Source: RHLJ01 sp048058975
GTDB lineage: Bacteria; Bacteroidota; Rhodothermia; Balneolales; Balneolaceae
Direction: 5' to 3'
DNA length: 64,000 nucleotides
Assembly: GCA_048058975.1 (NCBI GenBank)
Contig: JBLLNP010000017.1
Coordinates: 36,956-100,955, forward strand
Shown: positions 25,767 through 33,844 of the stretch, piece after piece
How positions within the stretch are numbered: position 1 is the first letter of the stretch
Layout: each line of letters starts with the position of its first letter
The notes under the pieces: model-generated
Database searches by the model: none
The model's input: the letters and a program-made list of their open reading frames with translations, nothing else
Told to the model about the DNA's origin: nothing
Program-made: the position numbers and the translations under genes

Positions 25767-27212
25767 ATGATTGAAAAAATAATAGAGATTTCAAACATTG
25801 GACACTTTGTAAACTATAAGTTTCAAGGCTCACAAGATTGGAATGGTCAGTTCTCAAAACTAAATATTATCTATGCCCCAAACGGTTCTGGAAAAACAAC
25901 ACTAGCAACAATATTAAAATCACTTTCGAAAAATGATCTTGACTTAATAAACTATAAGAAAACATTTGGCACATCTAATCAATCTACCGTAAAGATTAAG
26001 GAATCGGGGAACAGTGAACTTATAGTATTAAATGAAAACAAGTGGAGTAAGCACAATTTAAAAATCGAAGTCTTCGACATAAACTATATAGAAGACTATC
26101 TTTTTGCAGGCTCTTATGTAAGAAAACAAAATAAAACTAACCTCTACAAATTGTTGTTCGGAGATAAAGGAGGGCAATTTAGAAACAGAATGCGTCCACT
26201 TATAAGGAAGAAAGATGTGTTGTTAAAGAAACTTTCTAAGGACAAAAGTAATTCAGAAATAAAAAGTAAAATTGACTCAATTCAACATGATTTAGACGTA
26301 ATCATGAAAGATTTTGAAGAATTCACTAGTCCAATTTACAATAGGCACATTCAACTTGTAAACAAGTACCTTGAAAAATTCACCTCCTATATAAACTTTA
26401 AAGGGTTCTCTTATCTCAAAAACACCAGTGACTTTGAAAGATTCAGAATTTTCCCTGTTTTCGAGGTTTATGAAGAAGAGGTGGTTTTTGCTAATCCCAA
26501 CCCAAATAGCAAAATTGGTAATGCAAAATATGCAATGAGTGAAGGTGATAAGAGTACTGTAGCATTGTGCTTTTTTCTGGCAAGATTAGAAATCCTTGGA
26601 GTAAATGATAAAGTAATTGTGTTTGACGACCCTTTGTCAAGCTTTGATTATTCTAGGCGAAATGCAACAGTTTTTCAACTTGCAAAAATCGCAAATTCAG
26701 CTATCCAGTTCGTTTTACTTTCACACGACTTAGGTTTCGCTTCTGATTTTCGAGATAAATGTTCTTTTATTGATCAAATAACACTTAAAATTGAAAATAA
26801 TGGAACAACAAGTCTATTAAAAAAGTACGATTTCAATTCGGAGTTTTTAACCAGTACACAAAAGGATATTGAGATAGTAAAAGAATTCATCAATTCTGGA
26901 GCAAATTCTGAATTCGAAAAACGAGAAGTTATCAGGTGTTTGAGACCAATACTTGAAGGCGTATTTAAATCAAAATATTTTGACATTATTCCAAATAACA
27001 TTTGGCTCGGGGACATAATCGAAAAAGTTAAGGAAGCAAAAGAAGGAGAAAGGTTATACCGATTAAAAAATCTAATTGATGACATTATTGAGTTGAATGA
27101 TTACACTAAGAGTTATCATCACTCTACAGGTAACACAAGAGATTTATCAATCAATACAGAAGAACTAATAAGATACGTTAAACTTTTAATTAAGACTATT
27201 GACAAAATATAA
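25767..27212 (+). CDS. AAA_13-type ATPase, PrrC/RloC-like putative anticodon nuclease
   Basis: 481 aa from ATG 25767; a GTG at 25740 would start within the left GTTAGGTGC repeat. It has an ABC-type ATPase split around a short helical insert: Walker A APNGSGKT (37-44), signature-like SEGDKST (258-264), Walker B VIVFDDP (283-289), H-loop His320. The C-terminal domain has R393-x3-E397 (CLRPILEGVF) and NDYTKSYHH (444-452), which could be the Arg-Glu-His triad of PrrC/RloC tRNA anticodon nucleases. It lacks RloC's long zinc-hook coiled coil. It is more AT-rich than its neighbours and has a TATCTTTG box at 25656-25663. A phage-defence role is inferred; no type I restriction genes are adjacent. Confidence 0.7.
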   Translation: MIEKIIEISNIGHFVNYKFQGSQDWNGQFSKLNIIYAPNGSGKTTLATILKSLSKNDLDLINYKKTFGTSNQSTVKIKESGNSELIVLNENKWSKHNLKIEVFDINYIEDYLFAGSYVRKQNKTNLYKLLFGDKGGQFRNRMRPLIRKKDVLLKKLSKDKSNSEIKSKIDSIQHDLDVIMKDFEEFTSPIYNRHIQLVNKYLEKFTSYINFKGFSYLKNTSDFERFRIFPVFEVYEEEVVFANPNPNSKIGNAKYAMSEGDKSTVALCFFLARLEILGVNDKVIVFDDPLSSFDYSRRNATVFQLAKIANSAIQFVLLSHDLGFASDFRDKCSFIDQITLKIENNGTTSLLKKYDFNSEFLTSTQKDIEIVKEFINSGANSEFEKREVIRCLRPILEGVFKSKYFDIIPNNIWLGDIIEKVKEAKEGERLYRLKNLIDDIIELNDYTKSYHHSTGNTRDLSINTEELIRYVKLLIKTIDKI

Positions 27213-27217
27213 AGAAA

Positions 27218-27260
27218 GCACCTAACACTGTATAAACGTCATAGAAACAATTGTTTATAC
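27218..27260 (+). repeat. Possible attC-like end of the ATPase cassette
   Basis: GCACCTAAC (27218-27226, RYYYAAC inverse-core form, exact inverse of the left boundary) is followed by an inner inverted repeat GTATAAAC (27230-27237) / GTTTATAC (27253-27260). Together they resemble the left half of an integron attC. A matching right core GTTRRRY was not found before icmF ends at 27283, so the site is incomplete or decayed. The hairpin could instead be a weak terminator. Confidence 0.4.
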
Positions 27261-27282
27261 TAAAAATTATAACACTAACAGC

Positions 27283-30200
27283 TTACATATTCCTTCTGTA
27301 CTGACCACCAACCTCATAAAGCGCGTGTGAAATCTGTCCCAGGCTGGCTACTTTTACCGTTTCCATGAGTTCTTCGAAGAGATTACCGTTGTTTCGGGCA
27401 ACTTTTTTTAGTCGGTTAATAGCTTCTTCAGCATCCAATTCATTTCGTTTCCAGAAAGCTTCAAGATTCGCGATTTGTTGCTTCTTCTCTACTTCGGTGG
27501 AGCGGATGAGCTCAACTGGTTTATTCTCTTCGTCATTTCCCTTTCCAAAGAACGTGTTTACCCCAATAATGGGTAGTTCACCGGAATGCTTCTTTCTTTC
27601 GTAGTAGAGGCTTTCATCCTGAATTTTCCCACGCTGGTACATACTTTCCATCGCACCAAGCACTCCGCCTCTTTCGGTAATACGATCGAACTCAGTAAGA
27701 ATAGCTTCTTCCACCAAATCGGTCAGCTCATCAATAAAGAAGGAACCTTGATTTATATTTTCGTTTTTAGCGGTTCCCAGCTCCTTATTGATGATCATTT
27801 GAATAGCCAACGCACGACGCACCGATTCTTCAGTCGGAGTTGTAATTGCCTCATCATAAGCATTGGTGTGCAATGAGTTACAATTATCATATATCGCCAA
27901 CAAAGCCTGAAGTGTAGTGCGGATATCATTGAACTGAATCTCCTGAGCATGAAGTGAACGACCACTGGTCTGGATATGATATTTCAGTTTCTGGGAGCGA
28001 TCATTAGCATCGTATTTATTCTTCATTGAAATCGCCCAGATACGTCGGGCTACCCGACCTATTACCGCATATTCGGGATCTAATCCATTACTGAAAAAGA
28101 AAGAAAGGTTATGAGCGAAGTCATCAATATTCAAACCACGAGCCAGATAGTATTCCACGTATGTAAATCCGTTTGCAAGTGTAAATGCAGCCTGAGTAAT
28201 CGGATTCGCCCCTGCTTCCGCAATATGATACCCTGAAATTGAAACCGAGTAATAATTCCGAACTCTGTTTTGTGTGAAATACTCCTGGATATCCCCCATC
28301 ATCTTAAGCGCGAATTCAGTAGAGAAAATACAGGTGTTTTGCGCCTGGTCTTCTTTCAATATATCCGCCTGTACCGTTCCACGAACCACTGCTAAGGCGT
28401 TTGCCTTAATATTTTTATAGGCTTCGGCATCTACGAGCTTATCTCCCGTAATTCCAAGCAAGCCCAATCCAAAGCCATCGTTGCCTCTTGGAATCTCGTT
28501 TGAATAATGAGGTACCGGAACTCCTCTTTCATTGAAATAAGCTTCGATTTTCTTTTGAGCCTGCTCCCATTTTCCTTCGGCTTTCAGATATCGCTCCACT
28601 TCCTGATCAATGGCAGTGTTCATGAACATGGCTAAAATCATTGGTGCCGGACCATTGATAGTCATTGAAACAGAGGTAGTTGGAGCTGTTAACTCAAACC
28701 CGGAGTAAAGTTTTTTCATGTCATCCAGCGTGCAAATACTCACTCCGGAATTACCGATTTTTCCGTAAATATCGGGACGGTAGCCAGGGTCTTCTCCATA
28801 TAGTGTTACAGAGTCGAATGCCGTTGAAAGCCGAGCTGCAGGGAGACCTTCACTCACAAAATGGAATCGTTTATTGGTTCGCTCCGGCGTTCCTTCCCCT
28901 GCAAACATCCGGGTTGGATCTTCTCCTTCTCTTTTAAACGGGAATACTCCTGCCGTATATGGGAAATAGCCGGGCAGATTTTCTTTCAACGCGAATTTTA
29001 AGCGCTCGCCGGAATGTTTGGTTTTCGGAACCGCTACACGAGGCATCTTCAATCCGCTTAATGATTCGCGATATAATTCATTCTTAATAACTTTATCCCG
29101 GATATTTATATCAAAGCTTTCCTCCTGATATTTACCGGAAAGCTCGTCCCATCCTTCCAGAATCGCTTTTGGAAGGCGATCCAGCTCATCTTCCCATCGC
29201 TGCTGAAGAGGTCCTAAAGCCGTTATCGTACTACTTTGATCAGAGCTACTTTCTTTAAGCTGAGAAATAGCACCCTTTATTTCATCCCATTTGGAAGCAA
29301 TTTCCACTTGTTGTTCTGCCCATTGGTGATAATTCCGGATAGTTTCAGAAATTTCTGACAAGTAACGAACCCTTTTCCCCGGTATGATTGCCTGAGCTTG
29401 AATATCCTCAGAAGGCGTAGAGTTAGTATATATGGAAGTTTCCCAGTCTAACCCGTACCTGGCATTAATTCTATCCACCAACGCTTTAAAAAGGCGATTT
29501 ACTCCCTCATCATTAAACTGTGCAGCAATGGTTGGATATACGGGCATTTCTTCCGGCTTCGAATGCCATTGACCTGAGTTCCGTTGCATTTGCTTACGGA
29601 TATCTCTCAGTGCATCCTGAGAACCTTTTTTCTCAAATTTATTTAGAACCACCAGTTCCGCTAAGTCGAGCATATTTATCTTTTCGAGCTGCGTAGAAGC
29701 CCCGTATTCGCTGGTCATTACATACATTGGGATATCAGCAAGATCAACAATTTCGGTTCCACTTTGACCAATTCCACTTGTTTCTATAATGATTAAATCA
29801 AATCCGGCTACTTTGTATAATTCAATAACCGATTCCAGTGCAGCACTTGTAGAACGATTGGAAGCACGGGTAGCAAGACTTCTCATGAATACCCTGCTCG
29901 TATCAATACTATTCATTCTGATTCGGTCTCCAAGTAACGCCCCTCCTGTTTTCAATCGCGAAGGATCTACTGAAATGATACCGATTGAGATATTCTCAAA
30001 TTCGGTAAGAAACCGCCGAACAATTTCATCAGTCAGAGAACTCTTTCCTGCTCCTCCTGTTCCGGTAATTCCGAGTAAAGGAATCTTCTTTTCCTGATCA
30101 GGCATCAGCTTTTTACCATTGCTGTCCAATAAGTTACCTTTACTATATGAAAGCATCTCTGAATGATTATTCTCAAGAATGCTAATCCCTTTTGCCAACG

Positions 30201-30747
30201 TTTTAATTTCTCTCTCAGCTAGTTTAGCGGTGTTAAATTCCCCTACTAAAACCGGATCGAAATCACATTCTTTGAGCATAAAATTAATCATGCCTTGAAG
30301 CCCCATTTTACTGCCATCTTCTACAGAAAAAATCCTGGTTATACCCGATGAGTGAAGGTCATCTATCTCATCCTGAACTATAACACCTCCACCACCGCCA
30401 AATACTTTAATATGGGCGGCACCATTTTCTCTTAACAGTTCAATCATGTATTTGAAGTATTCAACGTGTCCGCCTTGATACGAACTGATAGCTATTCCCT
30501 GTACATCTTCCTGAATGGCACAATTCACAATTTCATGTACAGAACGGTTATGTCCCAGATGAATAACCTCTGCCCCACTACTTTGCAGAATACGACGCAT
30601 TATGTTGATGCTGGCATCATGGCCATCAAACAAACTTGCTGCCGTTACAAACCGAATTTTGTGGTTTGCCGAATAGGGCTTTTCGGGTTGATAGCCGGAA
30701 TTATCCTTACTCTCTGATTGAGTGCTTTTCTTTGTTTTAATAGACAT
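27283..30747 (-). CDS. icmF: Fused isobutyryl-CoA mutase (IcmF)
   Basis: 1154-aa adenosylcobalamin enzyme interconverting isobutyryl-CoA and n-butyryl-CoA (sometimes pivalyl/isovaleryl-CoA), in branched-chain acyl metabolism. Order of parts: B12-binding domain (about 28-165, with SLFDGHDAS and cobalt-ligating His43), MeaB-like G-protein chaperone (P-loop GTGGAGKS at 229-236), linker, then TIM-barrel mutase domain to the C-terminus. This order separates IcmF from methylmalonyl-CoA mutase, which lacks the central GTPase. A TATCTTTG -7 box lies 33 bases upstream on the minus strand. It is divergent from a Crp/Fnr regulator. Confidence 0.95.
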   Translation of the reverse strand: MSIKTKKSTQSESKDNSGYQPEKPYSANHKIRFVTAASLFDGHDASINIMRRILQSSGAEVIHLGHNRSVHEIVNCAIQEDVQGIAISSYQGGHVEYFKYMIELLRENGAAHIKVFGGGGGVIVQDEIDDLHSSGITRIFSVEDGSKMGLQGMINFMLKECDFDPVLVGEFNTAKLAEREIKTLAKGISILENNHSEMLSYSKGNLLDSNGKKLMPDQEKKIPLLGITGTGGAGKSSLTDEIVRRFLTEFENISIGIISVDPSRLKTGGALLGDRIRMNSIDTSRVFMRSLATRASNRSTSAALESVIELYKVAGFDLIIIETSGIGQSGTEIVDLADIPMYVMTSEYGASTQLEKINMLDLAELVVLNKFEKKGSQDALRDIRKQMQRNSGQWHSKPEEMPVYPTIAAQFNDEGVNRLFKALVDRINARYGLDWETSIYTNSTPSEDIQAQAIIPGKRVRYLSEISETIRNYHQWAEQQVEIASKWDEIKGAISQLKESSSDQSSTITALGPLQQRWEDELDRLPKAILEGWDELSGKYQEESFDINIRDKVIKNELYRESLSGLKMPRVAVPKTKHSGERLKFALKENLPGYFPYTAGVFPFKREGEDPTRMFAGEGTPERTNKRFHFVSEGLPAARLSTAFDSVTLYGEDPGYRPDIYGKIGNSGVSICTLDDMKKLYSGFELTAPTTSVSMTINGPAPMILAMFMNTAIDQEVERYLKAEGKWEQAQKKIEAYFNERGVPVPHYSNEIPRGNDGFGLGLLGITGDKLVDAEAYKNIKANALAVVRGTVQADILKEDQAQNTCIFSTEFALKMMGDIQEYFTQNRVRNYYSVSISGYHIAEAGANPITQAAFTLANGFTYVEYYLARGLNIDDFAHNLSFFFSNGLDPEYAVIGRVARRIWAISMKNKYDANDRSQKLKYHIQTSGRSLHAQEIQFNDIRTTLQALLAIYDNCNSLHTNAYDEAITTPTEESVRRALAIQMIINKELGTAKNENINQGSFFIDELTDLVEEAILTEFDRITERGGVLGAMESMYQRGKIQDESLYYERKKHSGELPIIGVNTFFGKGNDEENKPVELIRSTEVEKKQQIANLEAFWKRNELDAEEAINRLKKVARNNGNLFEELMETVKVASLGQISHALYEVGGQYRRNM

Positions 30748-30779
30748 CTGAGATGTTTTAGTATTCGTGGAAGCGGTTC

Positions 30780-30787
30780 CAAAGATA
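30780..30787 (-). promoter_or_regulatory. -7 promoter box for icmF
   Basis: TATCTTTG on the minus strand (TAnnTTTG form), about 33 bases before the icmF ATG. No TTTG was found at the expected -33 spacing. That position is instead occupied by the CCAGTT/AACTGG palindrome, which could mean activator dependence. Confidence 0.4.
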
Positions 30788-30800
30788 AGAAAATGTTCAT

Positions 30801-30815
30801 CCAGTTGTTAACTGG
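30801..30815. promoter_or_regulatory. Palindromic operator candidate between icmF and the Crp/Fnr gene
   Basis: CCAGTT-GTT-AACTGG is a perfect 6+6 inverted repeat centred in the 74-base divergent intergenic region, over the -33 position of the icmF promoter and 6 bases before the regulator's ATG. A site for the adjacent Crp/Fnr protein or for an icmF regulator is plausible by position only. Confidence 0.35.
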
Positions 30816-30821
30816 TACTTC

Positions 30822-31475
30822 ATGAAAATAGAATTAGTTATATCTTCATTCATGCCACACAACAAAGATTCCGAAAATTTCTCTTTATCACCCAAAATAA
30901 TGACCCGATTGGAAAAACTGGGGACTTCCCGGATGTTCGAAAAAGGTGAAATTATACTTAATGAACAAGCGTACATTCATTCCCTTCCAATTGTAACTAA
31001 AGGCAGTATCAAGGTGATGCAAAGTGACGATGAATACCGGGAAATACTGCTTTATTATATCAATCCGGGTGAAACCTGTATCATGTCTTTCCTTGGGGGA
31101 ATTCACAGAGAGAAAAGTAAAATAAAAGCTGTTGCAGAAGAACAGTGCACTGTATTATTAATCCCTATCGAAAAAATACCTCAGTTAATTACTGAGTTTC
31201 CTGAATGGATCGGATATATTTTTAAAATATATCATAAACGGTTTGAAGAACTGCTTGAAGTTGTAAACGAAGTATCGTTCAAAAAAATGGATGAGCGAAT
31301 GCTTCAACACTTAAAAAAGAAGAGTAAACTCTCAGGCTCCCCTACTCTTATAATCACCCACGAAGAATTAGCTAACGAACTTGGCACTGCACGAGTGGTT
31401 GTATCCCGCTTACTAAAACAAATGGAAAAAGAGGGATTTATAGCGTTAGGCAGGAATAAAATTACCCTTATGTAA
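30822..31475 (+). CDS. Crp/Fnr-family transcriptional regulator
   Basis: 217 aa: cyclic-nucleotide-binding-like beta roll (about 35-140, FEKGEIILNEQAYIHSLPIV, INPGETCIMSFLGG), dimerisation helix, and C-terminal winged HTH (about 180-215, THEELANELGTARVVVSRLL). The iron-sulfur cysteine set of Fnr is absent, so it is not an oxygen sensor of that type. A later ATG (30852) would give 207 aa and cannot be excluded. It lies upstream of the rhodanese-thioredoxin-OsmC run on the same strand (75-base gap), matching a common Bacteroidota arrangement where such a regulator accompanies sulfur/redox genes. Confidence 0.9.
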   Translation: MKIELVISSFMPHNKDSENFSLSPKIMTRLEKLGTSRMFEKGEIILNEQAYIHSLPIVTKGSIKVMQSDDEYREILLYYINPGETCIMSFLGGIHREKSKIKAVAEEQCTVLLIPIEKIPQLITEFPEWIGYIFKIYHKRFEELLEVVNEVSFKKMDERMLQHLKKKSKLSGSPTLIITHEELANELGTARVVVSRLLKQMEKEGFIALGRNKITLM

Positions 31476-31550
31476 CTAAAGTAGCTGAACTCTTCTTTTT
31501 AATCGCTTACTATAGCTTCGTAAATCAGTTTATAAACAACACAGTTCAGC

Positions 31551-31868
31551 ATGTTTAACTTCATTAAATCACTTTTCACGAAAGAAGAACCCGTCAACTT
31601 TTCCGAACTCCATAAAAATGGGGCGACTATTATTGACGTTCGTTCCCCCGACGAGTATTCGATGGGGCATATAAGGGGCTCTAAGAATATTCCGCTCCAA
31701 AAGCTCAAGAATACAATTAACAAGATAAACAGGAACAAACCTGTAATTGTATGCTGCGCTTCAGGAGCTAGAAGCAGCGCAGCTAAAAGGATGCTAAAAT
31801 CAGAAGGATTTGAAGAAGTACACAACGGAGGCGGTTGGCATTATCTACAAGCACAGCTTGAATCATGA
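31551..31868 (+). CDS. Rhodanese-like sulfurtransferase
   Basis: 105-aa single-domain rhodanese that carries a persulfide on its catalytic cysteine. Conserved landmarks are TIIDVRSPDEYSMGHIRGSK and the active loop CASGARS with Cys69, whose length fits sulfur (not phosphate) transfer. No signal peptide, so cytoplasmic. Its stop overlaps the next gene by 4 bases (ATGA), and thioredoxin and OsmC follow, suggesting persulfide or sulfide detoxification. Confidence 0.92.
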   Translation: MFNFIKSLFTKEEPVNFSELHKNGATIIDVRSPDEYSMGHIRGSKNIPLQKLKNTINKINRNKPVIVCCASGARSSAAKRMLKSEGFEEVHNGGGWHYLQAQLES

Positions 31869-32128
31869 ACACACTACTGCGTTATATTAAAGTAAATGAT
31901 TGGCATCTCAGAAGGATTTCGGCTTTACTTGCTGGGTTGTTTTTAGCGGTGCAAGCGATATTACATAATGAAGCTTTAACAGGAATTCTGAGTGTTATTT
32001 TTCTTTTTCAGGCTGTTACTAATACCGGATGTTTTGGCAGGTCGAATTGCTCAGTTTCCTACACAGATAATTCACAAAAAAGTGATTCCTTAGACTTGGA
32101 TACGACTGAATATGAAGAAATAAAATAG
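31865..32128 (+). CDS. Small membrane protein with TGCFG motif
   Basis: 87 aa with two hydrophobic stretches (about 17-32 and 37-50; ISALLAGLFLAVQAI, LTGILSVIFLFQAV), then TNTGCFGRSNC, and a charged tail. Two cysteines six residues apart close to the membrane suggest metal or sulfur handling. It is comparable to the YgaP/DUF2892-type membrane partners found beside rhodaneses, but the family name is not certain. It is embedded in the rhodanese-thioredoxin-OsmC run with coupled start and stop codons. Confidence 0.8.
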   Translation: MNTLLRYIKVNDWHLRRISALLAGLFLAVQAILHNEALTGILSVIFLFQAVTNTGCFGRSNCSVSYTDNSQKSDSLDLDTTEYEEIK

Positions 32129-32132
32129 AGGT

Positions 32133-32465
32133 ATGTCAACACAATCTACATCAACAAATATGACTTTCAGTGAGCTCATTAACGGAGATAAGCCCGTTCT
32201 GGTCGATTTTTACACTGATTGGTGTGCACCCTGTAAAATGATGACTCCCATTCTTAAAGAACTTAAAAGTAATATGGGTGACAGCATCAATGTGATAAAA
32301 ATAGATGCCGAAAAAAATGCCGACGCAGCCATTAAGTACCAGGTTCGTGGTGTTCCTACACTCATACTGTTTCACAAAGGGCGGATACTTTGGCAACAAG
32401 CGGGAGTGGTACAGGCTGCTCAACTTCAAAAAATTATAGAAACTAAACTGAGAGATGAATCATGA
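32133..32465 (+). CDS. Thioredoxin
   Basis: 110-aa thioredoxin fold with active site WCAPC (30-34; Cys31, Cys34), a variant of the classical WCGPC, and cis-proline region VRGVPTLILF. No signal peptide, so cytoplasmic. It probably reduces the rhodanese persulfide or OsmC substrate of the same operon. Start is ATG 32133, 4 bases after the preceding stop; its stop overlaps the next start as ATGA. Confidence 0.93.
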   Translation: MSTQSTSTNMTFSELINGDKPVLVDFYTDWCAPCKMMTPILKELKSNMGDSINVIKIDAEKNADAAIKYQVRGVPTLILFHKGRILWQQAGVVQAAQLQKIIETKLRDES

Positions 32466-32914
32466 ATGATGTACACCAATACGAAGTAAATTTAAACTGG
32501 CTGGCAGACCGAAAAGGTAATTTAAGTTCTCCGGTTTTAGATGAAACTATTAATGTTGCTACCCCTCCCGAGTTTAGTAAAGGAATGCCTGGGATTTGGA
32601 GCCCTGAGCATCTATATGTGGCATCTGTAAGCAGTTGCTTAATGACTACCTTTCTTGCTATCGCTGAATTTTCAAAACTCGAATACCTTACCCTAGAGGT
32701 AAATGCTACAGGCACACTTGAAAAGATAGACGGAAAATTTATGATGAGTGAGATTAAACTTAAACCAATTCTAACTATCCCAACTACCTCTTCTTCGGAG
32801 AAAGCGGATCGTATTCTTCATAAATCAGAAGCCGCCTGCTTAATTTCTAATTCCATCAAATCCAAAATTACACTTGAAACCAGGATTATTGTAAAGGAAG
32901 AAGAAATGGCTTAA
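32462..32914 (+). CDS. OsmC/Ohr-family peroxidase-like protein
   Basis: 150-aa OsmC-fold protein with the two redox cysteines of the family, Cys59 (VSSCLMTTF) and Cys126 (EAACLISNSI), that reduce organic hydroperoxides or polysulfides. It is the last gene of a five-gene sulfur/redox run and ends 3 bases before the convergent mscS gene. Confidence 0.9.
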   Translation: MNDVHQYEVNLNWLADRKGNLSSPVLDETINVATPPEFSKGMPGIWSPEHLYVASVSSCLMTTFLAIAEFSKLEYLTLEVNATGTLEKIDGKFMMSEIKLKPILTIPTTSSSEKADRILHKSEAACLISNSIKSKITLETRIIVKEEEMA

Positions 32915-32917
32915 AAC

Positions 32918-33844
32918 TTAATGCTGTTGTGATGTGGTTGATGAAGAACCCGTATTAATTCCCAACGAAGGATCTGATTCGGCAGGCTTTTTATATACAA
33001 TGGTTCGATAAGGGAATGGAATTTCAATGCCTTCTTTGTCGAACCTTTTTTTGATGCTTTCCAGTAAATCACAACCCATCACAAACGCTGAAGGTGGATC
33101 TGCTGCGGTTGCCCAAGCTCGTAGATTAACAGAAAAATCTCCCAGCGTAATAACACGCACCATAACTTCGGGTTCTCCATTATCAATTTGTTCCTGTGTT
33201 CGGTTATCAACAAAATTTGGATGTGCAGCTACTTCTTCCTGCATTATTTTACGTGCCAGGTCAACATCTGAATCGTAACTGATTCCTATATCTATCCATT
33301 TTATTATGGTATTATCACCATAATTCGAATTGACGAGCACTTCGTTACTGATAACAGAATTTGGAATAATAATTCTTTTGTTCTCGAAACTACGTATCAC
33401 GGTGTGCCTTAGGTTGATATCTTCAACTATTCCGTTTAAATCTGTGCGAATCTGAAGTCGGTCGTTAATTTTATAAGGTTTAAATATCACTATAAAAATA
33501 CCCCCTATGATATTCGAAAGAGCCTGTTGGGAAGCAAAACCTACCGCTACTGCCAATAAACCGGCACCAGCAAGAAGAGAAGTTGCGATCACTCTTAATG
33601 AAGGGATCATGTAAATGGCGAAGCTCAGCCCCGTAAGGTAAACAAGTACGGTTATCCCTCTTTTAAGAAACTTCAGGTTTGTTAACTCGCTACCTAATTC
33701 CTCGTTAGCTTCCGATTTTTTAATAGCCCTGTTAAACAACCTTCTTGATATGGAAGCAATCAGAATAGTAGTAAGTAAAATAAATCCTATAGTAGCAGGT
33801 AACCGCCAGATTTCAGGGATGTATTCAATTAGTTTTTCTTCCAT
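32918..33844 (-). CDS. Small-conductance mechanosensitive channel (MscS family)
   Basis: 308 aa. Three N-terminal transmembrane helices (about 15-35, 57-77, 85-108) with the pore-lining glycine/alanine helix LAGAGLLAVAVGFASQQAL, then the cytoplasmic beta domain (FKPYKINDRLQI, VEDINLRHTVIRSFENKRII) and alpha/beta C-terminal part. It opens under membrane tension to release osmolytes. It follows the Ig-like lipoprotein gene with no gap (TAAATG) and is probably co-transcribed. Confidence 0.93.
   Translation of the reverse strand: MEEKLIEYIPEIWRLPATIGFILLTTILIASISRRLFNRAIKKSEANEELGSELTNLKFLKRGITVLVYLTGLSFAIYMIPSLRVIATSLLAGAGLLAVAVGFASQQALSNIIGGIFIVIFKPYKINDRLQIRTDLNGIVEDINLRHTVIRSFENKRIIIPNSVISNEVLVNSNYGDNTIIKWIDIGISYDSDVDLARKIMQEEVAAHPNFVDNRTQEQIDNGEPEVMVRVITLGDFSVNLRAWATAADPPSAFVMGCDLLESIKKRFDKEGIEIPFPYRTIVYKKPAESDPSLGINTGSSSTTSQQH

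Noticed and set aside
27230..27260. Terminator of the ATPase gene
   Set aside because: The 8-bp AT-rich stem has a 15-base loop and no T-run; kept only as part of the possible attC-like end.
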